Assembly (NCBI GenBank): GCA_018857735.1
Contig: JABMCL010002504.1
Span: forward strand, 240,001 to 304,000
Source of the DNA: Alviniconcha marisindica
Lineage: Eukaryota > Mollusca > Gastropoda > Provannidae
Length of the DNA stretch: 64,000 bases
Direction of reading: 5' to 3'
Below, one piece after another: positions 41,240 through 53,200 of the stretch. The notes beneath the pieces were generated by a model. The model ran no database searches. It was not told the DNA's origin and saw only the letters and a list, made by a program, of their open reading frames with translations. A program made the position numbers and the translations under genes. How positions within the stretch are numbered: position 1 is the first letter of the stretch; each line of letters begins with the position of its first letter.

Positions 41240-44200
41240 AGAAAAAAGTCAACAACAAAAATAAGAGTTGGATTTTGAAGAGATAATTGAAACCAACTTG
41301 CCCAACAACAAAAGTTAAATCACAGAGGTGGGATTGACAGAGAGCTCCTGTTAATTCACTTAAGTTGGATTTGTCAACAAAAATACAAGTTGGATTTGTC
41401 AACAAAAATACAAGTTGACCCCCCCCAATTAGATCCATTCCTTGTTAACATAAACTTGTTGCATGTAGTTGTTATTGTACCCCCCCCTTTTTTTTTTAAA
41501 CAACAAAACACAGAGGTAGGACTGACTGATAGCAGTGATACAGAGCTCCTGTTAATTCACCCAAGTTGGATTTGTCAACAAAAATAAAATTGAATTAAAA
41601 AAAATCAGATCCATTCCTTGTTGACATAAAGTTGTTGCATGTAATTGTTATTGTACCCTAAATTTTTATTTTTTTATCATATCATAATCATAGAGGCAAG
41701 ACTGACTGTTAATTCACTCTAATTGGATCTGTCAACAAAAATACAAGTTAAAACAACAACAAAATCAGATCTACTTCTTGTTAACAAAGTTGTTGCATGT
41801 ATGTAATTGTTGGTTGGGCATAATTGTTATTGTACCCTCAATTATTTTTTATTTTTTTTAAATCATAGAGGTGGGGCTGACTGTCGGAGAACTGTTAATT
41901 CACTCAACAAAAATACAAGTTAAAAAGAACAAGAAGAAAACGATCTTGGTATGTACCAAGGGTATCTCTCCTACGTGCCTTTACCCTCCCACTCCCAGTC
42001 AAAGTTCGACTCGTCCATAAAAGTCCATTGCTCTTTACCGTAAACAAAATTGGGCAAGTTCAAATGTTGCTGGGCGAAGAAAAGGGTTGCAATTTGTCGT
42101 TACCCATAATTACTAAACTATGATTTTATCAGTAGGAATATATCTCTTCATTAATACAATAAACCTACATATTCAGTCCATTCATGGTCTTGATTTGCTT
42201 AATTTCAGCGTGCATAGGTCAATATTATTTCTGTAGATGCACTCGCTCATGCCTGCCTGGTCGGTTTGTCAGCTTCAAACTTCGATCAGGTTGAACTTGT
42301 TTTTTCACAAAAATTCACCAATTTAGTTTAAACAAAGTCTAAATAATTAGATTAATCCCTAAGCTATCTTCTGGTGTACGTTTCAAGACTTAGCTTATTA
42401 TGCTGTGAAATCCTTCCCGGAACAGATGACACATCTTGCCGATTTTCAAACGGATGTTGTCAAATGTCATATGAACGGAAATTTTTTGAAACCACCTTTG
42501 ATTGGTTAATCTCGACTTCCTCTATCCGCTGATATAGTTTCTGATTGGCTGCGTTAGGGTTTACTTGCCCCGCGACCCAAAACAAAAGCGGTCTTTGCGA
42601 GGATCGTCAAAGCGAAATCGCAGACAGCGCAAGCAGTGAAAAAGCAGCCGCGACGGTGCCTGTGACCGCCAGCGCTTATCAGTATAAGGCCGCTCGCAGT
42701 GTTGTCGCTCAGCGTGCAGCGGCGATGAATTTGTTCTCTTTAAAAAAAATATTAAAAGTGCTTTCGATGTACCAATGGTATTTACATTGGTACCGTTGGA
42801 AACAGCCTACACAGAAGAAACAGTTCAAGCAGATAATGACCATGTCCTTGGTTTGAGAGAAACAGTGGAAAAAATTGTTGAAGGATTTTTTTATTTTTAT
42901 GCACCCAGTGAACCAAGACAGAAATATACTTTTTGAAAACATCAGACATTGCACTAAATCTCAGAAGTGCATGTAGGGTGGTACCTTGTTCTGAGAAGGA
43001 ACAGCAGGAACATTCTTGGAAGCGCAAAGTACATACAATGTATCAGTTTAAGCAGGTTGTAAATTGTGTATAGTGTTTATTTTCATGTGTGCATGTGCCT
43101 GTGTGTGCATACAATATGTGAATTGTGATTAGAATAGTTTCTCTGGACAGGATTTTGTGCTGTAGAAATACTTCAGTAATGATTATGTAGAGGGTAGTTA
43201 CCATGTTCTGTGAGAGAAACAACAGGAATACTTCTTGAAATGCACAAGTACATAATGTGGAGGGTATTAAGTACAAAGACTCCAGGCATAGCTGTTTTTT
43301 CAGCAGTAAAACACCGCATAATGTGTGGATGTTCATGACATTTGAGAGGCACAGCAGGAGTGCTCCCTGAAAACTTCAGACACAGCAGTGTAAAGCACAT
43401 ACACAACTCACAGGTGTAAATCCAACCCTGGTGCAGTTCAAACCTTTCTGGACCAGCTCATTATCTAGGAGATGGTACTGAAGCTGCAATTGTCCTTCAA
43501 AATGTCCTATGCTAAGAGCATGCTTTGTTTGGGGGCCTGATTCATTGCAGCTGTCATCCAAGATGTTCAAGCAGAAGACAAAGCCCAGACACACAGGAGA
43601 GTTTAACAAGCTAGTCAGCGCTCACAACGCAGAGCCAGAGGTGCAGGACAAACTCAAGGTGGGCTTTTCTCCTGAAAGCTAGTGCATTGCCTCGGTGTCA
43701 AGGCTGTGCTGGCAGTTGTCTTATGTGTTTTGCTCTGGTAGATGTACTGAGTCTTTTGTCCTGGCACATGTCCATTGTGTTCTGTCCTGGTAGATGTCCT
43801 CTGGCAAATGTCCTGTGTGTTATTTTTTATAATTTTTAGCATGTATCATGTTTTACCCTGAGAGGTGTTCCACATGTTCTGCCCTGGTAAATGTGTCTTG
43901 GCAAATGTCCTGTGTCTTCTGTTTTTTTTCCTGGTAGATGACTCATGTCTTCTGTCATGGCCAAGGTCCTGTATGTTCTGTCCTGGTGAATATTTTGTCC
44001 TAGCACTAGTAGCAGACATCATATCTGTTCTGTCCCAGCAGATGTCCTGTATGATCTGTCCTGACAAATGTTGTATCTTCTTCTGTCCTGGTAGATATCC
44101 TGTGTGTTCTATCCTGGCAAATGTCCCATATCTTCTGTTCTGTCCTGGCGAGTTGTAGCACTGGAAGTAAAGACATTCAAAGAGTGAATGCTTCATGGAA

Positions 44201-47200
44201 TGCTCTATTTATTGGTCATCAAAACAGATCTGTTTTGGAAAACCATTGTCACAAAGCAAACCAGTATCTTTGCACACCAGATACTGAGACAGTCTGCTTG
44301 TGAAGAGAGATCAAAACACATGAAAAGTTCAAAAGAATGCTTTTTGGTTTTTTAATCAGACAGTGCAAAACATGCAAAGTTTCTCGGTAGACCCCTTCTT
44401 CAGGCAACAAACAGACTGTTAATCTTTGAATAAGCACAGGAAGAAAGAAATTAAATCCTTGGATTTCATGACTTTCTGTTTTTCAACTTTTGCTCCATTG
44501 TGTTTTGATTTAGATTTTTCTTTTCAGAATGCTAGTAGCTGGGGGGGGGGGGGGGGGTATTTGTGTTTTTTGTTTGTGAGGAGCCAACACTAAAGCATCA
44601 CTCCTTGCAGGGAAACTGCTGATGTATCCTGCTTGTGGCCGTGGTACAGCCTTTACTGCTACTAATGATAATTAAATATTTATAAAGCACAAACCTCTAG
44701 CATAAGAGCAGAGCTTGGTGCATTGCATAATTTATGAACTACTGACATTGACTGATAGCAAATGGAAAAAGACAATGACTACAAGCAGTTCAAAGCTATA
44801 GAGGCAAGACCTACATATGTTACACACAATGACACATGCATACAAGCACATGCAAATGGATGCACAAATACACGAGGGGGGGGGGGGGGGGGGGGAGAGA
44901 AATTGAGCTAGCAGTAGTAGGATTTATGGGTTTTGTCCAATTGAATAGCATTCTTTTGAACCTTTTATGTATTTGGATTTTGAAAGTCTAATCATGATCT
45001 GTCTATAAGCTCACTCACTTGCCTGTTACCCAGGTGGCTTTTGCAGAAGGGTACCATGCCAAGGAGAAGACGGAGCTAGACTCCAAGAACACCTTCTCGT
45101 CACGGGCTTTCCGCCTGGTGTTCTACTTGTGTCTGCTGTGGCTGGCAATTCAAGTCATCCAAGTTTTCAGTGCTGTCGGTGGAGGTGGGCAAACTGGAGT
45201 TAAGTTTTATTAACCTGCTTGTGTTTCTTGTTGCTTAGAATAACTGAGTACTGTTGGGGGGGGGGGGAGCAGTACTCTGATTTAGTCTTATTAACCCACT
45301 TGGTCCCAGATCAGCTGGCACCCTTTCTCTGTAAAATCCCATGCAAAGGGAAGCAACTGTGTCAAATGATCCTGGTATATACAACTTTAAAAATCAATAG
45401 CAAACTCAAAATAAAAATTTCAACTCACTTTGTATTTCCCCCAGCTTATGAATACATTGTTCTTGTGTATATCTGACCGGTTTGTTTGAGATGTTGTGTG
45501 TGTGTTTTTCACTCAAAACTAATCGTAAAAATTAAAAAACTCCACACTCAGAACTGTCCTTGTTTGAATGTCAGGTTTTGTTAGGGTGCACACAGGCACC
45601 TAGCAAAATTTCCAGTTTGAATCTCCAAAGATGAAGCTCCATGAGTTTGGTAGGGTGCCTAGGGTAAGCGACTCACTTCAGAAAGGGAAAGGAACAGGCA
45701 ATGACAGGCAGTCTGGGGCTAGGTGGGTTAACCTGCTTGTGTCTGTTGCGGCTTAGAATACATCTAGTGCTCTGTGATGGGGGGGGGGGGGGGGCAGATA
45801 CTCTTGTTGATTCTTATTAACCCGCATGTTTTTTATTAACCTGCTTATGTCTTACGGCTTAGAGTAGGTCATGTGGTGCTGGATGTGTGTGTTTGGGGAG
45901 GGTGCATAGTCTAACTAACCTGCATGTTTTGATTAACCCATTTGTGTCTGTTGTGGCTTAAAATGCAAGTCATATTGTTCTCTGTGTGTGTTTGGTGGTG
46001 CATACTGTAGTTGAGTCTTACTAACCTGTTTGTTTTTATTAACCTGCTTGTGTCTGTTGTGGCTTAGAAGTTAGAATACAAGTCATTTAGTACTCAGGGA
46101 GATGGGATGGGGGCATACTGTTGTTCAGTCTTATTAACCTGCTTGTGTTCTGTTGTGGCTTTTTTGTCACCCAGTGCTCTCTGGGTTTTTTTTTTTTTGG
46201 GGGGGGGGGTTGGCGCTTACTGTGATCGTCTTATTAATACTCAGAAGGTGCACTCTTTTCAGTCATTGCAGCATATTGTGATGCACCATTTTGGGCCATA
46301 GAATTTTTTGAATTTTTTTAATGCAAAAAATCCCAACACCCAAGACATTGTTTTGAATGTAAAAGCAGAGAAAGCATACAGTCTTCTTCAATGTGAAGCT
46401 AGAACCACAGCTGTCATTTGTTGACTGATTTATTTGTGAAAACAGTTAATAAAACAGGTTTATTTGTGAAAACTGTTCACAATAAAGTAGGTTTGCCAAA
46501 CTAAAGTCAACTCGGACTGTTTGCAAAGAAAGCTGGCAAAATGATGGTGAAAAATAATGGAAACAAACCATGAGATTCTACTGTGACTAAAGTTTGTGAC
46601 TGTGACTGGCTTATTTCCCTTGCACCAATTAAAATGTCACCTTTTGAAAAGGCAAACTTGTTGGGATCCTGTGGCTGACACAGCAACAGGGAAATAGTGA
46701 GTGAGAGGAACATGATGATGACATTGACAAGTTGGTTGAGTGTTAATTAACTCACTGATCTGCTTGTCTATTCTTGGCCTAGATAAGAATAAGGCATTGA
46801 GTAGTACTGTATGTGAGTGGAAGGAGAGGGTAAAAGGGGGGGGGGGGTACTCATGGCTAGAATACAGGTCATTCAGTACTCTGTGTATGTGGAGGAGGAG
46901 GAAGTGGTGTCCTTGTGGCTGCAATGCAAGACGTCATCATATGGGGAGCGGGCGGGCATGGGTTAGCACATGTCTGTTTAATCTGGCTGGTAGTTGCACC
47001 CACTGTGGCTTGGATACAAGTCATTGAGCACTCTGTGAGTGTAGGTGTGTGTCTGTAGGTCATATGTGTGTTCGCGAGTGTGCATGTGTGTGTTTGTCTG
47101 TGTGCATGCAGTTTGTGTGTGGAGGGGGTGAGCATATCCAAGCTTTACTAATCTTGTGGTGTACTTGTGTCTGCTGTGGTTGGAATACAAGTCATTCAGC

Positions 47201-50200
47201 ACTGTGTATGTGTGTTGGTGTGTATATATGTGTATGTGCCTTCATGTGTCTCTGTGTGTGTGGTGGGGGTGGGGGGGGGGATTATGGTGAGAACACTTGA
47301 GTTCAGTTTTGAGAGTGCCAGATTTGTATTCCTTTTTCAAGTGACCAGGGGTGGATGAGTGCTTGATGAGGTGTGGGTGAGGAAGGGAAGGGGTGGCCAT
47401 AGTGGATGAGTGCATGATGAGGTGTGGGTGAGGAAGGGAAGGGGTGGCCACAGTGGATGAGTGTGTGATGAGGTGTGGGTGAGGAAGGGAAGGGGTGGTC
47501 ATGGTGGATGAGGTGTGAGTGAGGAAGGGAAGGGGTGGTCATGGTGGATGAGGTGTGAGTGAGGAAGGGAAGGGGGCCAGTGCATACTGATGTCGCGTTG
47601 TCTTTGTCTTTTACAGGACCCGTGCGAGGGCTGGGGGTGCTGGGAAGGGAACATTTCGAGATTAATCCGGAGGAGATTCACGTCAACTTTTCCGATGTCA
47701 AAGGGGTTGGTTCTCAGCTTTTCAAATTGATACCTCTTTGTAGAGTGCACATTGCCACATGCACACACTCATGCACATACATCGCATATGCTGTTGACTG
47801 TTTTGTGATTTGGTGACTTAGGTTTTGAACTGATGTAAACAAAAAAAATGAATGTGTGATTCATCCTGATGGGACTTTGTGTGGTTGGTGGGAGGTTAAA
47901 ATCCAAGATCTAACCAGCTAACTAACTGTCAGTTTTGAGCTGTGGCATAACAAGCCATAGCAGAAACATTAGAAAGCAGAACCTGGTAGTTGATGCCAAC
48001 AGTGTGAGTCCTTTTCCATTCTTGACCACCATGTCTGGCAGCATATCTGTCCTGTTGGTGGTGCAGAAGGGGTGTTATGTAGAGGTTGACGTGTATTGCG
48101 TTTTGTGGCAGGTGGAGGAAGCGAAGCAGGAGCTGAAGGACATTGTGGAGTTCCTCAAGGACCCAGAGAAGTTCACCGTCCTGGGGGCCAAGCTGCCCAA
48201 AGGTGAGCCGTGCCACCATGAGCGGAGTTCCTGCAGTCTGGGAAAACTTCTGCAAAATGACCTGCCATTTTCAAGGCCTTGAAAGTCTAAAAAATGAATA
48301 ACATTGAACTCAATCTTTGAGGGTTTGTGAATTTTGACCCCTTGTGTCAAACTGAAAAGCTGAGGATTCCCTGGCTTGGAGAATAACTTGCTTGATAGTT
48401 TCTTGCCATGGCAGTAGTGTATATGACCCATTCTCAGAACATCATCTGTGAAGTATGACACAAGACGGAATAAATCAATAGCATATATAAATGGAAATCG
48501 TAGTAGTGGGTTGTCTAACTGTTATATTTTCTAAAGATAAGAGCTAGAAGATAGTTTGTGGCCAATTGTTGATGTTGAAGGAGATTTTATTGAAACTGCC
48601 TACCTACCTTGATCAGATGTGACTGATGACATGAAAAGTAGTCAAACAAAGTATTAACATAATCAGCATATGTTGTTAAATATACATGAATTGAAAGATG
48701 TGTGTTGCTGTCACCAGCTGAAATAAGACATCTCATATATATATAAAAAATCATTGTTTTTGAATGTGAAAATGTCATGTCATCAGTAACGTCCAACAAA
48801 AGTCCTTTAATTTAATTATTTGTGCTTTACATTTAAAAAAATATTGACAGTAATTAACAAACACAACTTATACATGGTACAAATACTGTTTATTTCATAT
48901 GCAGTATAACAACCAAAAAAAATGCAGAAAATTCAGTAATATCAGAGATTAAGAGAATTTTTTTGTCAACATCACATCCGATCAAAAATGTCAAAACAGT
49001 TTATTATGTGATACATTTTTTACATTTCATTTATTTCTACTTTGATGCAGTCAAAACTTCTTGACATAACAGACACTGCAGTATCATACAAGCATGACAG
49101 ATACAGCAGGCTGCTAAAAACTATTACTGTATTACTATTAATATTATACATCTATTATTGTTCTTTTTTTAAATTTTATTTTTTATCCATTTCTAAAAAC
49201 AAAGTCACTAAATTCTGTTTGAAAAGCTGAAATAAGATTGGTGTTTCACAATTACAACAAGCATTTTTAATTAAAGAAGCATTATGATGAAATTGCAATC
49301 CTAATTTGGTAAAGGTGACCATGTGCTCAGTCATGATTATGACAAGAATTCGCTTTTTGTCACTCTGAACTTGTTGTCTTCAAATTTAAACAGTGTGCAA
49401 CTGAAAATATCTGCCTTCTACATGGACTACATTGTTGCCACATCGACCATTCCATACATGGAAATTAGCCATGATTTAGTCACTAAATAGTGTGAAACTT
49501 GTGTAAAAGTGCTGTAAATGTGATTGGACGTGACGTAATGTTTGGACATGATTTGTTGATGACAAAAAAAGGTAAATCGCTAACCATGCCTGGTTTTCAC
49601 CATTTTTTACATCAAAACAAAGCTGACTACTTCCGGGTCACCTGGTACTACAAAACTAGGATTGGAACATATTGCTGTATTCAGTAGTTTGTTTGGGTTT
49701 CAACTTTGATTGGGTGTGATGAAATGACAAGACTGTCGTCGAAATAAAAACATGGAGAGTAAAGCTAAATAAACCACAAAACAGTTGAAATAAATGATGC
49801 AGACTATTCCTGCTGTAAAGACACCCACATTGATGGACTTGTTACAGCAGTTTATTCATTTATGAGCCGAGTCGAGCTTTTTCAAAAAATATTCTGACCG
49901 ATGACGGGACGCGTCACGACCGATCCACGATATTCAGTACTCCATAATATAAATAAAACGTAAAAAGTTTTCACTTTTTTTTAATAGGATGAAGAATAAA
50001 AGTATTATTCATCCATGAAATAATTTAGTTTTGGGTAGAACTCGTAGTGGTGAGTCACTTTAAGTTCGTTTAAACATCGGTGCCGGCGTCACGTTTTCAC
50101 GTGGAGTGTTTACATTACTTTCAGTTCATTCACACAAATAAACCACACTTTCGCTCAAGTAACAAACATATGGTTATCATATGTGTTTGTTTATTGAATG

Positions 50201-53200
50201 TACAACACAATAAAACAAAATTGAGGTGCATAGCATAATCGTAGGTTTACTTTTAGCATGTGCAAACATGAGACCATTAGCCCAGTTCAGGTTTACAGAA
50301 TGGGTCATATACATTATCTATGTAATCATGAAATGGCAATGCTTTGGCATCTGAACTGTGAAGTAGATGGTGCACATGCATCTCATGTGGTGAATGAATG
50401 GTCCGTAGGGAGCTGTCTGCCTGAATGTTTGTGAATTTTGGAGGGCAACCTTTGTAAAAACACTTGAAGGAAGGGAGGAAATTGGTTTTTAACTCCTAGT
50501 CAGCCATGACAGCTGTATCAGGGTGAAACCCATTATGTGGGCAAGATGGCAGGGTAGGCATTGCTCGGTGCTGATTGGCTTGTGCACTCAATTTGATTGA
50601 TTGATTGTCAAGAAGGCATTGAGTGACCTATAAAGACGACTGCAGTGCAGAAGGTCATGACAGTGTTTTGCGGTAATCAAATAGGTCATGCTGCAGATGG
50701 CTGGATTAGGTTTAGAAAGGAGGTGCAAGAGGGCCTGCCATGTCAACAAGGGACACAACCAAAACCGCAAAGGAAGGTGCTGCTTGCTTCTTTACCTCTC
50801 TCAGTACAATTTTGCACCAGCTTAAACTGGAAGTGATGCTTTAGCTTACTGGAGGGGTTAACATTACTGACAGTGTTATCCTGTTGTCTTAGACTGACTG
50901 TGAGCAACATGTAGTGTTCTCTTCATTCCTTGGCTTTAAAAAATAAAATGGAAAAAGTTCAAAATATTCACACAATGCTTCTAAATTTGAACATGGCATT
51001 TTTGCCTGTTGGTTGAACTGTCGCCTATTCTTGACCATTCTTGTTTTGCTTAAATGCCTGTTGGTTGAACTGTTGCCTATTCTTGTCTGTTCTGGTTTTG
51101 CTTGAATGCCGGTTGGTTGAACCCTTGACCATTCTTGTTTTGCTTGAGGTCAGAGCTCAGGAGCTGTGTGAAAGTCTAGGTGGCCACCCTGGGCTCCCAT
51201 CCCTAATAAGCCTTCAGTTTATGTGGATGTAAAGCAACACTCAAACATTGCTCATCTTGCCTTTTCTTGTAATGTGCAGAATTACATTCCAGCACAGGCA
51301 ATACTCTGAGTTTGCTTATTGGGAGCACTAGCATAAAGTTCAGTTTATTGGGAGCACTGGTGTAAATTCAACATGCAAAAGTTTAGTGTATTAGGAGTAA
51401 TAGTATTAATTCAACATGCAAAAGTTTAATTTATTGGGAGCACTGGTGCCAAGTTAACATGCAAAAGTTTAGTGTATTAGGAGCAGTAGTGTAAATGTAG
51501 CATGCAAGTTTAGTTAATTTGGGAGCACTGGTGTCAGGTTAACATGCAAAAGTTGAGTCTATTAGGAGCACTAGTGTAAATTCAGCATGCAAGTTTATTG
51601 GGTGCACTGGTGTCAAGTTAACATGCACAAGTTTAGTGTATTAGGAGCACTAGTGTAAATTCAGCATGCAAAAGCTTAGTGTAAATTCAGCATGCAAAAG
51701 TTTAGTGTATTACTATTAGGAGCACTAGTGTAAATTCAGCATGCAAAAGTTACTAGGAGCACTAGTGTAAATTCAGCATGCAAAGGTTTAGTGTATTAGG
51801 AGCACTAGTGTAAATTTAGCATGCAAAAGTTTACCCGGTGTGTGCTTTGTTGTCAGGCTGTCTGCTGGTTGGCCCTCCGGGTATCGGCAAAACACTTCTG
51901 GCCAGGGCCGTCGCAGGTGAGTGTTTATTTGTTATACCTAGTAATAGGGGGTTGGCACCTTTTGTGTCTGCCAAAGTATTTTTTGTCCCAACAATATCTT
52001 CTGAACTTCTGAACCACTTGCAGCAAAACTTTGAATGTTGGGTGCATCATTAGAACTAGAGGGTCATGGCAAAAGATCGGTCTTCAGCTGTCAAGGTCAC
52101 AGTGTGGGGTCAGCTTCTCAAAAGATGAATTTGGTCCATATCTTGTGAAGTATTGAATGTTTTGCAGTCAAACTTTGTGTGATGATACATCTGAGTAGTT
52201 TGTTAAAAAGAATAGATTGCGTGCTCACGCACACACACACACACACACACACACAAACATAAGATTAATCTTTCTGATCACACAGTGATGATAGAAGAAC
52301 AGTAGAGAAAGGGAGACATGATACTTTCTTTCAGGCAGAAGAGCAGATCAACAGAGGTGTAAGAGGAGTTCACTTTAGTCCAACTGTACTTAAATTAGTA
52401 TTGTAATGCTTGTTTTGCCCTTCTTGTGACTTGTCAGGTGAAGCAGGTGTTCCATTCTTCCACGCATCAGGCTCTGAGTTTGACGAAGTCTTTGTTGGCA
52501 CTGGTGCCAAGAGGGTTCGCCAGCTGTTCAGTGAGTGTCTTCCTTCTTGCCAGCAGCAATCAGATTCAAGATTATTATCTCATCAGAGAAAATAAAATTA
52601 ATTGGTAAACATATACCACATCACAGTAAGAAGTATCACACAGAGCAATTTTAAAATGCAAAGAACAACTGTTGTAAACATGTGTAATATGAAATGGCAT
52701 AATTAAACAGTCTCATGATTTTCACAATGCTGTTATACATTTGCATAAATGCACACACATACATGCACTTGCACATATATACATGCACCATTATGGTGGT
52801 GTCTTTGTTAATTTTGTCTTGTTTTGTTATTGACAGTTGTTTAGTGAGTATTGCCCTTTTTGTCATCAGCACTGATGTTGGTGTTTTTGTAACAAAGTTG
52901 GAATATTTTGGTAACTGAATAGTACAAAAACAACTTGCACTGCCCAGTTACTGAAGCATTCTTTATATCCTTTGATATGTTTTGATAGATCAGTATTTAC
53001 AGGTTAGTCTTCTTGTCAAAGTCATGGCTCATATACAAATTGACTTCTGAGCATTTTAAAGAAAATTTATGAATGCTATGACCTTGGCTGTGTTGTGATT
53101 GTCACCTGACAGCCTGATGATGTGTAAGTAGTTTTAAAAATTTGGTTTGGACAGCTTGCAGAAAGCTGTCACGAGGCACACTATAGGAGTATTTTCCATG

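Larger units (their letters stand above)
39351..43550 (+). other. YME1L1 intron 5 (4.2 kb)
   Basis: Contains a ~150-bp direct duplication (40290-40440 and 40610-40765), a ~180-bp tandem array (41320-41950) and a CpG-rich promoter-like block (42480-42760). No further YME1L1 exon seen. Confidence 0.5.
48203..51856 (+). other. YME1L1 intron 9 (3.7 kb)
   Basis: 48.3-50.9 kb is AT-rich with no supported exon; a slightly CpG-richer stretch lies at 49860-50110. A SINE-core copy and the 43-bp array occupy the right part. Confidence 0.5.

Noticed and set aside
49499..49687. 62-residue plus-strand ORF in YME1L1 intron 9
   Set aside because: No recognisable domain and poor splice context; likely chance or a decayed repeat.
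51295..51832. CRISPR-like spacing of 43-bp repeats
   Set aside because: Head-to-tail units with no spacers; intronic minisatellite.
51821..52053. ORFs extending YME1L1 exon 10 into the intron
   Set aside because: Read-through of the gtgagt donor; the true exon is 60 bp and joins exon 11 in phase 1.
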